Assembly (NCBI GenBank): GCA_021323865.1
Contig: JAJPKF010000025.1
Location: forward strand, 1-64,000
Source of the DNA: Pseudomonadota bacterium
Lineage (GTDB): Bacteria; Chloroflexota; UBA5177; JAJPKF01
Reading direction: 5' to 3'
Length of the DNA: 64,000 bases
The notes under the pieces are model-generated. The model saw only the letters and a list, made by a program, of their open reading frames with translations, was not told the origin of the DNA and made no database searches. Numbering within the stretch: the first letter of the stretch is position 1; every line of letters begins with the position of its first letter. Position numbers and translations under genes: made by a program. This document shows, piece by piece, positions 33,186 to 43,086 of this stretch.

Positions 33186-34466
33186 CTAGCCGTTCACTCC
33201 ACCGTCCTCAAGGAGTGTGGCCGACGACGGCGTCGCCGGCGCGGGCCAGAACGGCTGGTACGCGGCCTCACCGTGGAGCATCTCATCCAGACCGCCGAAC
33301 TCGATGTCCTCCGAAACCCGAACATCCATGAAGGCTCCCAGTACCTTGAGGATCAGGTAGGTGATGGCGAAGGCGTATGCGGCAGTGATGGCCACGGCCA
33401 GAATCTGGATTCCCACCTGGTGCCAGCTTCCCTCGATCAGCCCGCGGACACTGTTGACCGCGGCGCTGGCAAAGACGCCCGTCAGGACGGTCCCGAGCGC
33501 CCCGCCCACGCTGTGAACGCCCCACACGTCGAGCGCGTCATCCCAATTGCGGGCCGAGCGGAACATAACCGCGAGGTAGCAGATGCAGCCGGCCGCCAAT
33601 CCAATGACCAGCGCCGACCACGTCGGTACGAACCCGGCGGCAGGCGTGATGGTGGCGAGGCCGGCTACTGCTCCCGTCATCGCACCCGACATGCTGGGTT
33701 TTCCCGTATGCCACCAGGCGATGAGTAGCCAGGTGACCATGGCGACCGAGGCGGCCGTGTTGGTGTTGACGAATGCCACCGCCGCCACACCGTTGGCGGC
33801 GAGCGCGCTCCCCCCGTTGAAACCGAACCATCCGAACCAGAGCAGTCCGGTGCCCAGGGCGACAAAGGGCAGGTTGTGCGGCAGTGTCTTCTCCTCCGCA
33901 CTGAGCCTGCGGTTCCCCACGATGAAGACGGAGGCGAGCGCAGCCATGCCGGCCGACAGATGCACCACCATGCCTCCGGCGAAGTCGACCGCTCCCATGG
34001 TCGCGAGGAACCCATGACCCCAGATCCAATGGACAAAGGGAATGTAGACGAGAAGACTCCACAGAACCAGGAAGAGCAGGTAGACCCGGAAGCCCACCCG
34101 ATCGGCAAAGGCGCCGGTAATGAGGGCCGGCGTGATGATGGCGAACATCACTTGAAACAGGAAGAAGCCCAGGAAGGGGACAGTGACTGCGTAGAGGGGG
34201 CTGGGCGCCATGCCGACACCCCGGAGGCCTAGGTTTCCCAGGTCGCCGATGAGCCCCCAATGATCCCGACCGTAGGCCAGGCTGAACCCGCAGGCCACCC
34301 AAATGATGGTCACGATGCCCATGGAGACGTAGGACTGGAGCATGATCGTCACAACGTTCTTGTGACGAACGAGTCCGCCATAGAAGAAGGCCAGTCCCGG
34401 AGTCATCAGCAGCACCAATGCCGCGCTGATCAGGACGAGCGCCGTATCTCCCGGATTGATGTGCAT
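33186..34466 (-). CDS. amt: Ammonium transporter (Amt family)
   Basis: A 426-residue, eleven-helix transporter. ATG 34466 is selected because GGAGGAG stands 5 nt upstream and MHINPGDTALVLISAALVLL is the family's usual beginning; the frame extends further without signals. It contains the Amt signature VDFAGGMVVHLSAGMAALAS, TPGLAFFYGGLVRHKNVVTI, and WFGWFGFNGGSALAANGVAA. The two pore histidines are in place: one in VVHLSAG and one in DVWGVHSVGGALGT. It conducts ammonium at low external concentration. No glnK (PII regulator) gene is adjacent, which is unusual for this family. Expression is probably under nitrogen control, but no operator is recognised. Confidence 0.96.
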   Translation of the reverse strand: MHINPGDTALVLISAALVLLMTPGLAFFYGGLVRHKNVVTIMLQSYVSMGIVTIIWVACGFSLAYGRDHWGLIGDLGNLGLRGVGMAPSPLYAVTVPFLGFFLFQVMFAIITPALITGAFADRVGFRVYLLFLVLWSLLVYIPFVHWIWGHGFLATMGAVDFAGGMVVHLSAGMAALASVFIVGNRRLSAEEKTLPHNLPFVALGTGLLWFGWFGFNGGSALAANGVAAVAFVNTNTAASVAMVTWLLIAWWHTGKPSMSGAMTGAVAGLATITPAAGFVPTWSALVIGLAAGCICYLAVMFRSARNWDDALDVWGVHSVGGALGTVLTGVFASAAVNSVRGLIEGSWHQVGIQILAVAITAAYAFAITYLILKVLGAFMDVRVSEDIEFGGLDEMLHGEAAYQPFWPAPATPSSATLLEDGGVNG

Positions 34467-34810
34467 CTCACTCCTCCGTTGGGACATGCAATGCGCGTGA
34501 ACGGGAGGTGGAGGCATGCGGCAGGCAACCGCGCCCTCATCATAGAGGCAAACAGCTCGAGCGCTCCCGCTTGACGATCGTATCCTGCGCCGGCGGTTCG
34601 ATTGGAGGCGGCTTTGCCATCAGGGAAGGGGCGGTCTCAGCGTGTGGCCCTGCAGTCGCAGTCACCGGCGTCCGGCTGGGACCGCGGTGACAGAACTGGA
34701 CCTCCAGCAAGACCCCTCACGCGGCCGGACCCAGCCCACGAATGAGCCGCCGCCCCTTTGTCCTATTGCGCTGACGATGCGACTTGCGCACATCGCAATC
34801 GGAGAAGGAC
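34467..34810. other. 344-nt divergent intergenic region
   Basis: No gene supported. It separates the leftward ammonium transporter from the rightward glycan locus, so it must carry both promoters. A TATGAT hexamer (minus strand, 34544-34539) is a possible -10 for the transporter, without a good -35. TTGACG occurs at 34571, oriented toward the glycan locus, without a clear -10. Confidence 0.35.
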
Positions 34811-36358
34811 ATGGACACCCTGCATCCGGCGGGGCAACCCGCCGAACCACATTGCGCGCCCCGCGAAGGCGACGGCGCGGCCATTCCGTGGATGCGCGTG
34901 ATCCGCCAGATCATGCTGCAGCTGACCGGCCGGGCCGGCTCACTGGTGTTGATGGCGGGCATTCTGGCCGCCACCACTCGCTATCTTCGCCCGCCCGAGT
35001 TTGGCGTCTACGCGACCATTGTGGCCGGCGCGGCCATCGCCGGTGCCATCTGTGATCTGGGCCTCGAATCCACCGTCACCCGGGACGCGATTCGGGAACC
35101 CGCCGATGTCGAGATTCTGATCGGGTCGGTGCTGGCTCTGGGGAGGCGTTCCGCCTGGCTCTGTTACGGCCTGGTGGTGGCAGCCGTGGTTGCGGCGCAC
35201 GCGCTGGGGCTTCGGTTCAACGACTGGCCGGCCCTCTGTATAGGTCTGTTGACCGTTCCCGCTCTCCCCTTCCGCCTCGCATCGAATGTGCTTGGCCGAA
35301 TCCGGCTGCAAACCGCGATCCCGACCGTCTGCGACCTGGGAGCGCGGAGTATGGGCCTGGCGCTCATGGTCCTTCTTGACGTGGGAGCGCCGGTTCCAAC
35401 CTTTCGAGCCAGCCAGCTCACCATTGCCTTGGCCGCGATTGGCATCCCGGCCATTCTCGGGTCGAGTGCAGGATGGCTTCTTCTCTCGCGAAGGTTGGGC
35501 TTCAGCCCGAGCCGCAGGCCTGGTGTGGGCGGGAAGCTTCTGCTGCGCTCGACTCCCCTGGCCGCGATCATCGCCATCGGCGTCGCGCACTACCGGGTTG
35601 ACGTTCTTCTTGTTGCGCTCCTGGCGGGCAGCCGGTCGGTTGCGTTTTACTCCGTTGCCGCTCGCTACGTCGACGTGGCCCTGGGGTTCGGAGCGGCCGC
35701 GGGAGCTCTCGTCTTCCCACAGCTGGTCCGGATGACCGACCTGGCCTACACCGCCATGCGTCGTTCATTCCAAGACAGCTTGGAAGCAATGCTGGCCTTC
35801 GGGCTCGTCTTCGCTCTGCCCGCACTAGTGACCCCGGCTCTGGTGGTGGGCATAGCCGCCGGGGCCGGTTATCACCCATCGGCTCTCAGCTTGCGCATCC
35901 TCGCGCTGGGGCTACCAGCCATGTTTGTCAATGTCCTTCTCTCCTATATGGTCGTGAACCTCCGGCTGTGGAGACCGGCGCTGGCCATCGTCTGCCTCGA
36001 CCTCGCCGCCAATATTGCCCTGAATCTGGTGCTCATACCGCCATATCTCCAGGCCGGCGCCGCCCTCTCGACGGACATCACCGAAGCGATCAACGCGCTC
36101 GCCGTGGGTCTGCTGGTTTTCCGTGCCCTTGGGGCTCGACCGGCAGCCCTACGCCCGCTGCTGCTGATCGCCGGCGCCGGAATCGCCTATGCCCTGGGGC
36201 TCCTGACAATGAGCACCCTGGGTGGGCCGGCAGCACTGGTTCTCGCGTCAGGTCTTTTCATCGCCTGGTCGGTGGGCATACTCCTGCATCCGCGCCACCG
36301 GACGGCTGGGGACGAACCGCGCGAGGCAGCCAAGGTGCCACGGACAGTCACGGCATGA
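34811..36358 (+). CDS. Polysaccharide flippase (Wzx/MOP superfamily)
   Basis: A 515-residue membrane protein with about 13-14 helices, and the first gene of a plus-strand glycan operon. ATG 34811 follows GGAGAAGG closely; a TTG 9 codons earlier is less likely. The N-terminus shows the MATE/Wzx pattern: QIMLQLTGRAGSLVLMAGIL, the RYLRPPEFGVYATI segment, and ICDLGLESTVTRDAIREP. The centre includes VAHYRVDVLLVALLAGSRSV and FYSVAARYVD, a hallmark of oligosaccharide flippases. It would move lipid-linked oligosaccharide across the inner membrane. The next gene overlaps its stop (ATGA). Confidence 0.88.
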   Translation: MDTLHPAGQPAEPHCAPREGDGAAIPWMRVIRQIMLQLTGRAGSLVLMAGILAATTRYLRPPEFGVYATIVAGAAIAGAICDLGLESTVTRDAIREPADVEILIGSVLALGRRSAWLCYGLVVAAVVAAHALGLRFNDWPALCIGLLTVPALPFRLASNVLGRIRLQTAIPTVCDLGARSMGLALMVLLDVGAPVPTFRASQLTIALAAIGIPAILGSSAGWLLLSRRLGFSPSRRPGVGGKLLLRSTPLAAIIAIGVAHYRVDVLLVALLAGSRSVAFYSVAARYVDVALGFGAAAGALVFPQLVRMTDLAYTAMRRSFQDSLEAMLAFGLVFALPALVTPALVVGIAAGAGYHPSALSLRILALGLPAMFVNVLLSYMVVNLRLWRPALAIVCLDLAANIALNLVLIPPYLQAGAALSTDITEAINALAVGLLVFRALGARPAALRPLLLIAGAGIAYALGLLTMSTLGGPAALVLASGLFIAWSVGILLHPRHRTAGDEPREAAKVPRTVTA

Positions 36359-37434
36359 ACGCTCCGTCTGCCCTCGCGCACAGGAAGCTTCAGGTCCCGC
36401 GTTTGGTACTCACCTCGGCCCACCGGCACGCGGGCCGCCTCAGTCGTTTCGGCAGTCTCCTGGGACGGACGCGATCCCTGCGGCTCTCACTGATCGCGGC
36501 CCGCACCCAGAGCCTCAGAGGGGCAGTGGAGCTGGCCCGGCTCGGGGCACGCACGGAAGCGCGAGATGGGCGTCTCCATGTCGAGTACCGGGGGCAATGC
36601 ATATCGGTTGATGCCCGCCAACGCGGCGTGCTGAATGCCCTGGCAGCGTTCCTGATCCCCCTCGTCGACGCCGGCTGGACCATCCCGGAATGTGCGCAGG
36701 AGCGTATCCGCCTCGGTGGACCTGGTGGCGTGCAGTTTGAGATCGGTCGAGCCTCGCTCGTCTCCGATCTCTCCACCATCTTTCGGCGTTTTGTGGAGGG
36801 CGAGTATGCCATGCTTCGGCCGCGAGGGCGGGCAGTGTTGGACATCGGCGCCAACATCGGAGACAGCGCCATATGGTTTGCCCTGGCCGGCGCCTCGGTC
36901 GTGCACGCCTACGAACCGTTTGTCGCGACCGCAGATCTGGCCCGAACCAACGTGTCGCTCAACCGGCTCACCTCGACAGTCCAAATGATGCAGCAGGCCG
37001 TCGGAGGCGAGGCTGCAACCGTCGTGGCCCGATACAGCCCCAGCGTCTCGTCGGAGCTATCGACGACCACGCCGCCGGCTTCGGCGGCGCATGGCGAGGT
37101 CGGAGACCTCGAACAGGTCGAGGTCGTGCCGTTCCGGGACGCGGTAGAGCAGTGTGCGGCAGAGGGAGCAAATGGACTCAGCTGCAAGATCGATTGCGAG
37201 GGGTCCGAGTTCGAGATATTCCGAAGCGGCGGTCTGTCAGAGGCTCTCGCTCGAATCGACGAGGTGCTGGTCGAGTTCCATCGTCCGGAGTATCACCTCA
37301 TTACTGAGACGCTCGCCGATGCCGGGTTCCAGGTGCGCATCCGGCGGGATGAGGCCGCGCTGGGCCTCATATACGCAACACGCGACCCTTTCCTTCCGAA
37401 CGCGGTACGTCAGTGGGAGCACCCCGAGCCGTGA
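36355..37434 (+). CDS. FkbM-family methyltransferase
   Basis: A 359-residue SAM-dependent methyltransferase, ATG overlapping the flippase stop by 4 bp (36355-36358). Motif I is RAVLDIGANIGDSAIWFALA at about 159-178, then VVHAYEPFVATADLARTNVS. The later segment GLSCKIDCEGSEFEIFRSGG carries the canonical KIDCEG. The domain is typical of FkbM enzymes that O-methylate sugars in surface glycans or antibiotics. The N-terminal 130 residues resemble those of the 382-residue paralogue at 31880. In this locus it is likely to methylate a glycan or lipid-linked precursor. The next gene overlaps its stop by GTGA. Confidence 0.9.
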   Translation: MNAPSALAHRKLQVPRLVLTSAHRHAGRLSRFGSLLGRTRSLRLSLIAARTQSLRGAVELARLGARTEARDGRLHVEYRGQCISVDARQRGVLNALAAFLIPLVDAGWTIPECAQERIRLGGPGGVQFEIGRASLVSDLSTIFRRFVEGEYAMLRPRGRAVLDIGANIGDSAIWFALAGASVVHAYEPFVATADLARTNVSLNRLTSTVQMMQQAVGGEAATVVARYSPSVSSELSTTTPPASAAHGEVGDLEQVEVVPFRDAVEQCAAEGANGLSCKIDCEGSEFEIFRSGGLSEALARIDEVLVEFHRPEYHLITETLADAGFQVRIRRDEAALGLIYATRDPFLPNAVRQWEHPEP

Positions 37435-38213
37435 GTAGCGAGCCAGACATCAGCGTCATCATCACCAGTCACAACTATGGGCACTTTCTGGAAAACGCGA
37501 TTGGGAGCGTGCTCGAACAGACCCGTCCGGCAAACGAAGTGGTCGTGGTCGACGACGGCTCTGAAGACATGACGGGCGCGATTGCCAGGCGGTACGGCCT
37601 CCCGGTTATCGAGCTGCCGAAGGTCGGTGCCTGTCGAGCCAAGGCCGCCGGGATCGCCGCCACCACCGGCACGTTCTTTGTCACACTCGACGCGGATGAC
37701 CGCCTGGAACCGACCTACCTGGAGCAGACGGCAAAGGTTATGACCGGATCCCCGCGGACCGGCGTCGTGTACACCGGCGTCTCGTACTTTGGGACAAGGC
37801 ACGGCCATCAGCGACCAAAGCGATATTCCAAGGCTCGACTGGCTTTGGGCAACTTCGTTCACGGCGCGGCGCTGATCCGTCGAGAGGCATATGAGCAAAC
37901 GGCAGGGTACGGCTCCGTCGAACTGCAGTCACACGAGGATTGGCACATCTACCTGTCGATTGCGGAGCGTGGCTGGCATTTTCAGGGGACGGACCGCACC
38001 CGGCTCTGGTACCGTCAGCATGGTCCCAGCCGCAACTCGATCAGCCCAGAGCGGTTCCATCAGAGCTGGCGAGCCGTTGCCTGCCTTCACCCAACCCTGT
38101 ACCGGCCAAGTCTCGAGGTGTGGTACCTGGCACATCGGATCCAGGTGGATCTTCTCCCGAGGTTCCGCGGGCGCTTCGCCGGCGGCCGAGGCGGCGCCTT
38201 CCTTCCCACCTGA
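37431..38213 (+). CDS. Family 2 glycosyltransferase
   Basis: A 260-residue GT-A fold glycosyltransferase; GTG 37431 overlaps the preceding stop (GTGA). It shows DISVIITSHNYGHFLENAIG at the N-terminus, NEVVVVDDGSEDMTG with the nucleotide-binding aspartates, and FFVTLDADDRLEPTYLEQTA with the DxD metal-binding motif. A later LQSHEDWHIYLSIAERGWHF contains the ED acceptor-side motif. It would transfer a sugar from a nucleotide donor to a lipid-linked acceptor. The donor is not readable. An earlier in-frame GTG (37413) would give a 266-residue version. Confidence 0.93.
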   Translation: MSSEPDISVIITSHNYGHFLENAIGSVLEQTRPANEVVVVDDGSEDMTGAIARRYGLPVIELPKVGACRAKAAGIAATTGTFFVTLDADDRLEPTYLEQTAKVMTGSPRTGVVYTGVSYFGTRHGHQRPKRYSKARLALGNFVHGAALIRREAYEQTAGYGSVELQSHEDWHIYLSIAERGWHFQGTDRTRLWYRQHGPSRNSISPERFHQSWRAVACLHPTLYRPSLEVWYLAHRIQVDLLPRFRGRFAGGRGGAFLPT

Positions 38214-38236
38214 GCGAATGCCGGGGCGACGAACGC

Positions 38237-39208
38237 ATGCCGCCTAGCGTTACCGTCTCCATCGTCAACTACAACCACCTGCGCCACCTCCCCGAGTGCT
38301 TGCGCGCCATTCGGGCGCAAACCCTCAAACCCGCCATCCTCGTGACCGACAACGCCTCCATCGACGGCTCGGCGGCGTGGCTTCAAGAGCACGGAGACGA
38401 CCTGGAGCTGATACTCAACCACGAGAACCGAGGCTTTGCCGCTGCCCATAACGAGGCGTTCCAACGCTCGACGTCAGACTTCGTTCTGGCGCTCAACTGC
38501 GACGTGGTCCTGGCTCCCGACTTCCTGGAGGCGCTCGCCTCAGCCATGACCGGAGCCCCCCAGGCGGGGTCGGCATGCGGAACCCTGTACCTGGGATCGC
38601 CTGGCGCCTCCGACCGGCTCGACTCCACGGGGCTCTTCCCGGACCGCTTTCGCCGCTTTCACGATCGGGATCACGGACGCCCCGCATCCGGCTTCAGCCG
38701 CCCTGCGGGCCCTATCTTCGGGCCATCCGGTTCGGCGGCGTTGTACCGACGATCAATGCTCGAGGATGTCGCTCCGGACGGCGAGTACTTCGACGAGGAC
38801 TTCTTCGCCTACTACGAGGACGCCGACCTGGCCTGGCGATCCCGGCGGCTGGGCTGGGAGTCGATCTACGTGCCGGAGGCTCGAGGATGGCACGTCCACG
38901 ACGATCTCAGTCGGGCACGCAGCGGACGGCGCGATGCCGGCGCCACCTTCCGCCAGCTTCTGCTGATCCGGAACCGCCATCTCTGCCTGCTCAAGAACGA
39001 CAGCTCGAGGGAGGCGCTCCGAGACCTTCCCTGGATCGGCGGTTATGACCTGGCGCTGGAGGTGTACCTTCTCTTAAGGAAGCCCGGACTCGCGTTTCGT
39101 TGGCCCAGAGAGGTCATGCGCCTGCTGCCCCCGATGCAGCGCAAGCGAGCGAATCTTCTCGAACGGTCGCCGGCCGCGGTACGGCTCTCCGACTGGCGGC
39201 TCCCATGA
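38237..39208 (+). CDS. Family 2 glycosyltransferase, rhamnosyltransferase-like
   Basis: A 323-residue GT2 enzyme. ATG 38237 is chosen because the fold begins at once (SVTVSIVNYNHLRHLPECLR); the frame is open upstream. It has AILVTDNASIDGSAAWLQEH, LALNCDVVLAPDFLEALASA, and the acceptor-side YFDEDFFAYYEDADLAWRSR. That combination is typical of WbbL-like rhamnosyltransferases and other cytoplasmic-face GT2 enzymes. A C-terminal helical region follows (LIRNRHLCLLKNDSSREALR). It is 23 nt after the previous gene and overlaps the next one by 4 bp. Donor specificity is inferred only. Confidence 0.92.
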   Translation: MPPSVTVSIVNYNHLRHLPECLRAIRAQTLKPAILVTDNASIDGSAAWLQEHGDDLELILNHENRGFAAAHNEAFQRSTSDFVLALNCDVVLAPDFLEALASAMTGAPQAGSACGTLYLGSPGASDRLDSTGLFPDRFRRFHDRDHGRPASGFSRPAGPIFGPSGSAALYRRSMLEDVAPDGEYFDEDFFAYYEDADLAWRSRRLGWESIYVPEARGWHVHDDLSRARSGRRDAGATFRQLLLIRNRHLCLLKNDSSREALRDLPWIGGYDLALEVYLLLRKPGLAFRWPREVMRLLPPMQRKRANLLERSPAAVRLSDWRLP

Positions 39209-40365
39209 TGGCCGCCTACCGGCGGATGGACCAGGCGGCGAATCAGGACGGCCTCCGAGTCACGCTGCTGGCACCCACCTGGCCGCCGATGCGCTGTGGC
39301 ATCGCCCCGTACGCGGAACGCTTGACAACCGGTCTGGCGGCGACCCATGCCGACGTTAGGGTGGTCACCAGCGCCCAGGCCGGCCAAAGCGAGCTCATCA
39401 GCTGCCGGCTCGAGGACTGGACCCTCGGCAGAGTGCTGCGTCTGGTTCTACGGATCCGAGCATTGTCCCCTCATATCGTGCATCTACAGCACCCCACACG
39501 CGCGACGCGGCTGAAGCCGGCGGCGTATCTGCTCCCACTGTTCATCCGATTGCTCAGTCCCCGTCATCGGGTCGTGACCACCCTGCACTATGCGCGCCCG
39601 GTCAATCTCCGTACGGTTGCGCGCCTGGCATTCCTGCTTCCGGTCGTGTTCAGTCATGCCATCGTGGTCACCACGCCCTGGGAAGCGCAGTTCATCCGCC
39701 GAATCCTGTGGTGGAAGCAGGTTGCCGTTGTCCCGGCCGGTTTGACCATGGCCGTTCCGTCCATGGATCGGGCGCAGCGTCAGGAGACGCGACGGGACCT
39801 CGGTCTGAGCGAGGACGCCTTCATCGTTGCCTTCTTCGGGTTCCTGCTCCCCAACAAGGGCCTGGAGACGCTGCTGCAGGCCGTTCGGAGACTCCCGCCC
39901 TCGATAACACTCCTGGTCGTCGGCGGGGCCTATTCCCCGACCGACAGCTATCCGCACACGCTCCGGGCGCTGGCCGCCGAGCTCGGCATAGAGGAGCGAG
40001 TCAGGTGGGTGGACTCGGCAACCGACGAGCAGGCCGTGCGTCTGTTGAGCTGCGCCGACTGCGCGGCCCTGCTCTTCGACGAGGGGGCCAGCCTGAAGCG
40101 GTCCTCACTCCTCGTTTCGGCGGCCTGCGGGCTGCCCATCGTCTCGACGACGGGGCCGGAGGTGGAGAACGTACTCGACGTGCGGTCGATTCTTCTGGTT
40201 CCGCCCGGAGATCCCGAGGCCCTGGTCGGCGCCATCGGAACACTTGTCGCGGATCCGAGCGTCGGTGAGCGGCTGCGCGAGGGATCGAAGGGCATTCTCG
40301 CCGAAACGGGATGGGACCGCATTGTTGCGGCTCATCTGCACCTCTATCGCTCTCTCTGCCCGTAG
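39205..40365 (+). CDS. Family 4 glycosyltransferase
   Basis: A 386-residue GT-B fold enzyme; ATG 39205 overlaps the preceding stop (ATGA). N-terminal Rossmann features include RVTLLAPTWPPMRCGIAPYA and IVHLQHPTRATRLKPAAYLL. The C-terminal donor domain has AFFGFLLPNKGLETLLQAVR, ITLLVVGGAY, and RSSLLVSAACGLPIVSTTGP with a preceding glutamate. The usual EGFGLVLLEAMA motif is replaced by DEGASLKRSSLLVSA. Its function is the addition of a sugar to the glycan precursor; the sugar is unknown. A 135-nt gap follows before the next gene. Confidence 0.9.
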   Translation: MMAAYRRMDQAANQDGLRVTLLAPTWPPMRCGIAPYAERLTTGLAATHADVRVVTSAQAGQSELISCRLEDWTLGRVLRLVLRIRALSPHIVHLQHPTRATRLKPAAYLLPLFIRLLSPRHRVVTTLHYARPVNLRTVARLAFLLPVVFSHAIVVTTPWEAQFIRRILWWKQVAVVPAGLTMAVPSMDRAQRQETRRDLGLSEDAFIVAFFGFLLPNKGLETLLQAVRRLPPSITLLVVGGAYSPTDSYPHTLRALAAELGIEERVRWVDSATDEQAVRLLSCADCAALLFDEGASLKRSSLLVSAACGLPIVSTTGPEVENVLDVRSILLVPPGDPEALVGAIGTLVADPSVGERLREGSKGILAETGWDRIVAAHLHLYRSLCP

Positions 40366-40500
40366 CCGAGCGATCTTCGCTCCCGATGCGGAAGTCGCCT
40401 CGAGCGCAGGTCAGGCCTCGGAACCCTTCCCGCGTCAGGGTACTTATGGGCCATGACGCCCCGAGCGCGGCTCCTCCATCCTGCCTGCAGGAGGAGCCCA

Positions 40501-41679
40501 ATGTCCGCTCTTGCCGCCTTTCCACCCCTTCCGCATGACGACCTGCTCGCCAACAAGCGGGTGGCCATCGTCGCCGAGCGCCTGGTGGATATGCGAGGCG
40601 GCGAACGGGTCGTGACGGCCGTCGCGGACATGCTGCCCCACGCTGACATCTACGCCACCGTGGTCAAGGGCGAGAACCTACCCAACTTCGGTGGCCGGCG
40701 CGTGCACACCTCTTTCGTGCAGCGCCTGCCCGGCTCCGAGCGCTTCTTCCGCGCCTACCTACCGCTGTATCCCATGGCCGTCGAGCAGCTCGACCTTCGC
40801 CGCTACGACGTGGTGCTCTCGCTCTCCAGCGCCTTCGCCCATGGCGTGCTCACCTCGCCCGACACCGTGCACGTCTCCTACTGCCACACGCCGCTCCGCT
40901 TCGCCTGGAGCTGGCAGCACGCCTACGCGCGATCCTCCAATCCGCTCGTCCGGTCGGTGACCAATCCGCTGCTGCATTACGTGCGCTCCTGGGACGTCGC
41001 CGCCTCCCATCGGGTGGATCACTACGTCGCCAACTCCCGCAACGTGCAGCGCCGGCTCTGGAAGTACTACCGGCGCGAGAGCACCGTCGTGCACCCACCG
41101 GTCGAGACCAGCAGGTTCTTCCCCACGGGCACGGTGGGCGACCACTACCTGCTGGTCAGCTCGCTGGTGTCGCACAAGCGCGTGGATATTGCGGTGGCCG
41201 CGTTCAGCCGGCTGCGCCTGCCGCTGGTGGTCGTGGGTACCGGTCCCGAGGCCGCCAAGCTGCGTAGTCGCGCCGCCCCCAACGTGCGCTTTCTGGGCCG
41301 GGTCGACGACCAGCGGCTGGCCCAGCTGTACGCGACCTGCAAGGCCTTCGTCTTCACGTCCGACGAGGACTTCGGCATCGCCCCCGTGGAGGCCCAGGCG
41401 GCCGGTCGACCCGTGATCGCCTACGGCAGTGGTGGAGCGCTCGAGACCGTCCGGCATGGGGTCACAGGTGTGCTGTTCGACGATCAGTCCGCGGCCTGCC
41501 TGGAGGAGACGGTTCGCGGGTTCGATGCCTATGCCTTCCGGCCGGCGGCGGCCCGTGCCAACGCCATGCGCTTCTCGACCGAGCGTTTCGGTCAGGAGCT
41601 GGGGCGAGTGCTCGTGGACGCCGTCGAGAACGGTCACGGCGGCGAGCCGCAACCGTGGCCCAGACTCCGCGCGCTCTAG
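40501..41679 (+). CDS. Family 4 glycosyltransferase, mannosyltransferase-like
   Basis: A 392-residue GT-B enzyme. ATG 40501 has AGGAGGAG 5 nt upstream; the frame is open 16 codons earlier. N-terminal RVAIVAERLVDMRGGERVVT is the usual start of GT4 mannosyltransferases of the WbaZ/MtfB type. VSYCHTPLRFAWSWQHAYAR lies in the acceptor region. The donor domain has VSSLVSHKRVDIAVAAFSRL, PNVRFLGRVDDQRLAQLYAT, and FTSDEDFGIAPVEAQAAGRP with the conserved E-x7-E-like arrangement. The next gene overlaps its 3' end by 25 nt. Confidence 0.93.
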   Translation: MSALAAFPPLPHDDLLANKRVAIVAERLVDMRGGERVVTAVADMLPHADIYATVVKGENLPNFGGRRVHTSFVQRLPGSERFFRAYLPLYPMAVEQLDLRRYDVVLSLSSAFAHGVLTSPDTVHVSYCHTPLRFAWSWQHAYARSSNPLVRSVTNPLLHYVRSWDVAASHRVDHYVANSRNVQRRLWKYYRRESTVVHPPVETSRFFPTGTVGDHYLLVSSLVSHKRVDIAVAAFSRLRLPLVVVGTGPEAAKLRSRAAPNVRFLGRVDDQRLAQLYATCKAFVFTSDEDFGIAPVEAQAAGRPVIAYGSGGALETVRHGVTGVLFDDQSAACLEETVRGFDAYAFRPAAARANAMRFSTERFGQELGRVLVDAVENGHGGEPQPWPRLRAL

Positions 41680-43076
41680 ACCGGACGGCGCTGGGAGGCG
41701 CCGTCAACCGCGTCTCGCTCCCGTTTCTCCGCGTCCAGGAGCGCCGGCTGCTCCTGGCGACGGTCGACGCGCTGGCGGTCGGCGTCTCCATGATGGCCGC
41801 GTATTCACTCTGGAAGGCCCGCGTCCATCCCGCCGCCGACAACATGGCTTCGATGCCCTGGGCCTGGGTGATCGGCGGAGCGGGCGTTTGGCTCGCCGTC
41901 TCCTGGCTGGCGGGCGCTTACGATCTCGACGTGGCCGACCGGCTGCCGCGCTCCCTGCGCATCACCTTCACGGTCGCCCTGGTCTCCGCCGGAGCGGCTC
42001 TGGCGGGATATTGGCTATTCCTGAAGACCTATCCACGGCCGGCCCTTGCCCTCGCAGTCGTGGCGGCTCCCGCGCTGATCCTCGGCTGGCGCTCGGTGTA
42101 CGCGGCACTGCTCAGGCGGCCCTCAGGGGCCACACGTGCGTTACTCCTTGGGACCCAGGCGTCATTCGCGGCGCTGCAGGAGGCCACGGCGGGGGCCGGG
42201 AGCTACCAGCGTCTGGTCGGATTCGTGGCCCACGATGTGCCCGATGCTCGTGCCCTGGGCGCGGCCGGTGACCTGCTGGACGTGGCCGAACGCCACGGGA
42301 TCCACCGTGTCGTAGTGGCTCCCCGTCTCAATCTTTCCGCCGGAGCGATCGCGGCTCTCACGTCGGCGGTGGAACGGGGAATCGAGGTTCTGGACTTTAA
42401 TACCGCCTACGAGGAGCTGACAGGCAAGATCGCCGTCGAACACGTGGGAGACCAGTGGCTGGCCGCCCTCCCGACGAGGCTCACCACCAGCTCCATGGAG
42501 GAGCTTTCCATGCGGGCCCTCGATCTGCTGGGGGCGATCATAGGCCTCGGGGCCTGCATCCTCCTCTTCCCCGTCATCGGCCTGCTGATCCGCCTCACCT
42601 CACCGGGCCCGATCATCTACCGCCAGGAACGCCTGGGACGGGGCGGTAGACGGTTCATCATCCACAAATTCCGCTCCATGCGCGTCGATGCGGAGGCGAG
42701 CGGTCCGCGCTGGGCACGCGAGGCCGACGCCCGAGTCACGTCGGTGGGCCGGCTCCTGCGTCGCACCCACCTCGATGAGCTTCCGCAGCTGTGGAACGTC
42801 CTGCGGGGCGACATGAGCCTGGTGGGCCCGCGACCCGAGCGCCCCGAGTTCACCAACACGCTGTCGCGGGAGATCCCCTTCTACCGTCTGCGGCTCGCCG
42901 TGCGCCCGGGTCTCACGGGGTTGAAACAGCTCAAGGTCGGATACGCCGCCAGTGTCGACGAGCACCTGGAGGTGCTGCGTCACGATCTCTACTACATCAA
43001 GCACCGGTCGCTGCCCCTGAACCTGGCCATCATCGCCCGCACCATCGGCACGGTCGTGGGGCGCACCGGACGCTGA
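41655..43076 (+). CDS. Polyprenyl-phosphate sugar-1-phosphate transferase (WbaP-like)
   Basis: A 473-residue initiating transferase that links a sugar-1-phosphate to undecaprenyl phosphate. Residues 30-125 contain four to five helices. Residues 140-270 form a CoA-binding-like domain ([20 protein letters not shown]). The catalytic C-terminal domain has [20 protein letters not shown] and [20 protein letters not shown]. It also has the family motif [20 protein letters not shown] with [10 protein letters not shown], and [15 protein letters not shown]. The start is GTG 41655, inside the previous gene. This is the last gene of the first glycan locus, with a neighbouring stop codon 10 nt away from the convergent YbjN-like gene. 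Confidence 0.94.
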   Translation: MAQTPRALDRTALGGAVNRVSLPFLRVQERRLLLATVDALAVGVSMMAAYSLWKARVHPAADNMASMPWAWVIGGAGVWLAVSWLAGAYDLDVADRLPRSLRITFTVALVSAGAALAGYWLFLKTYPRPALALAVVAAPALILGWRSVYAALLRRPSGATRALLLGTQASFAALQEATAGAGSYQRLVGFVAHDVPDARALGAAGDLLDVAERHGIHRVVVAPRLNLSAGAIAALTSAVERGIEVLDFNTAYEELTGKIAVEHVGDQWLAALPTRLTTSSMEELSMRALDLLGAIIGLGACILLFPVIGLLIRLTSPGPIIYRQERLGRGGRRFIIHKFRSMRVDAEASGPRWAREADARVTSVGRLLRRTHLDELPQLWNVLRGDMSLVGPRPERPEFTNTLSREIPFYRLRLAVRPGLTGLKQLKVGYAASVDEHLEVLRHDLYYIKHRSLPLNLAIIARTIGTVVGRTGR

Positions 43077-43086
43077 GGCCCGCGGC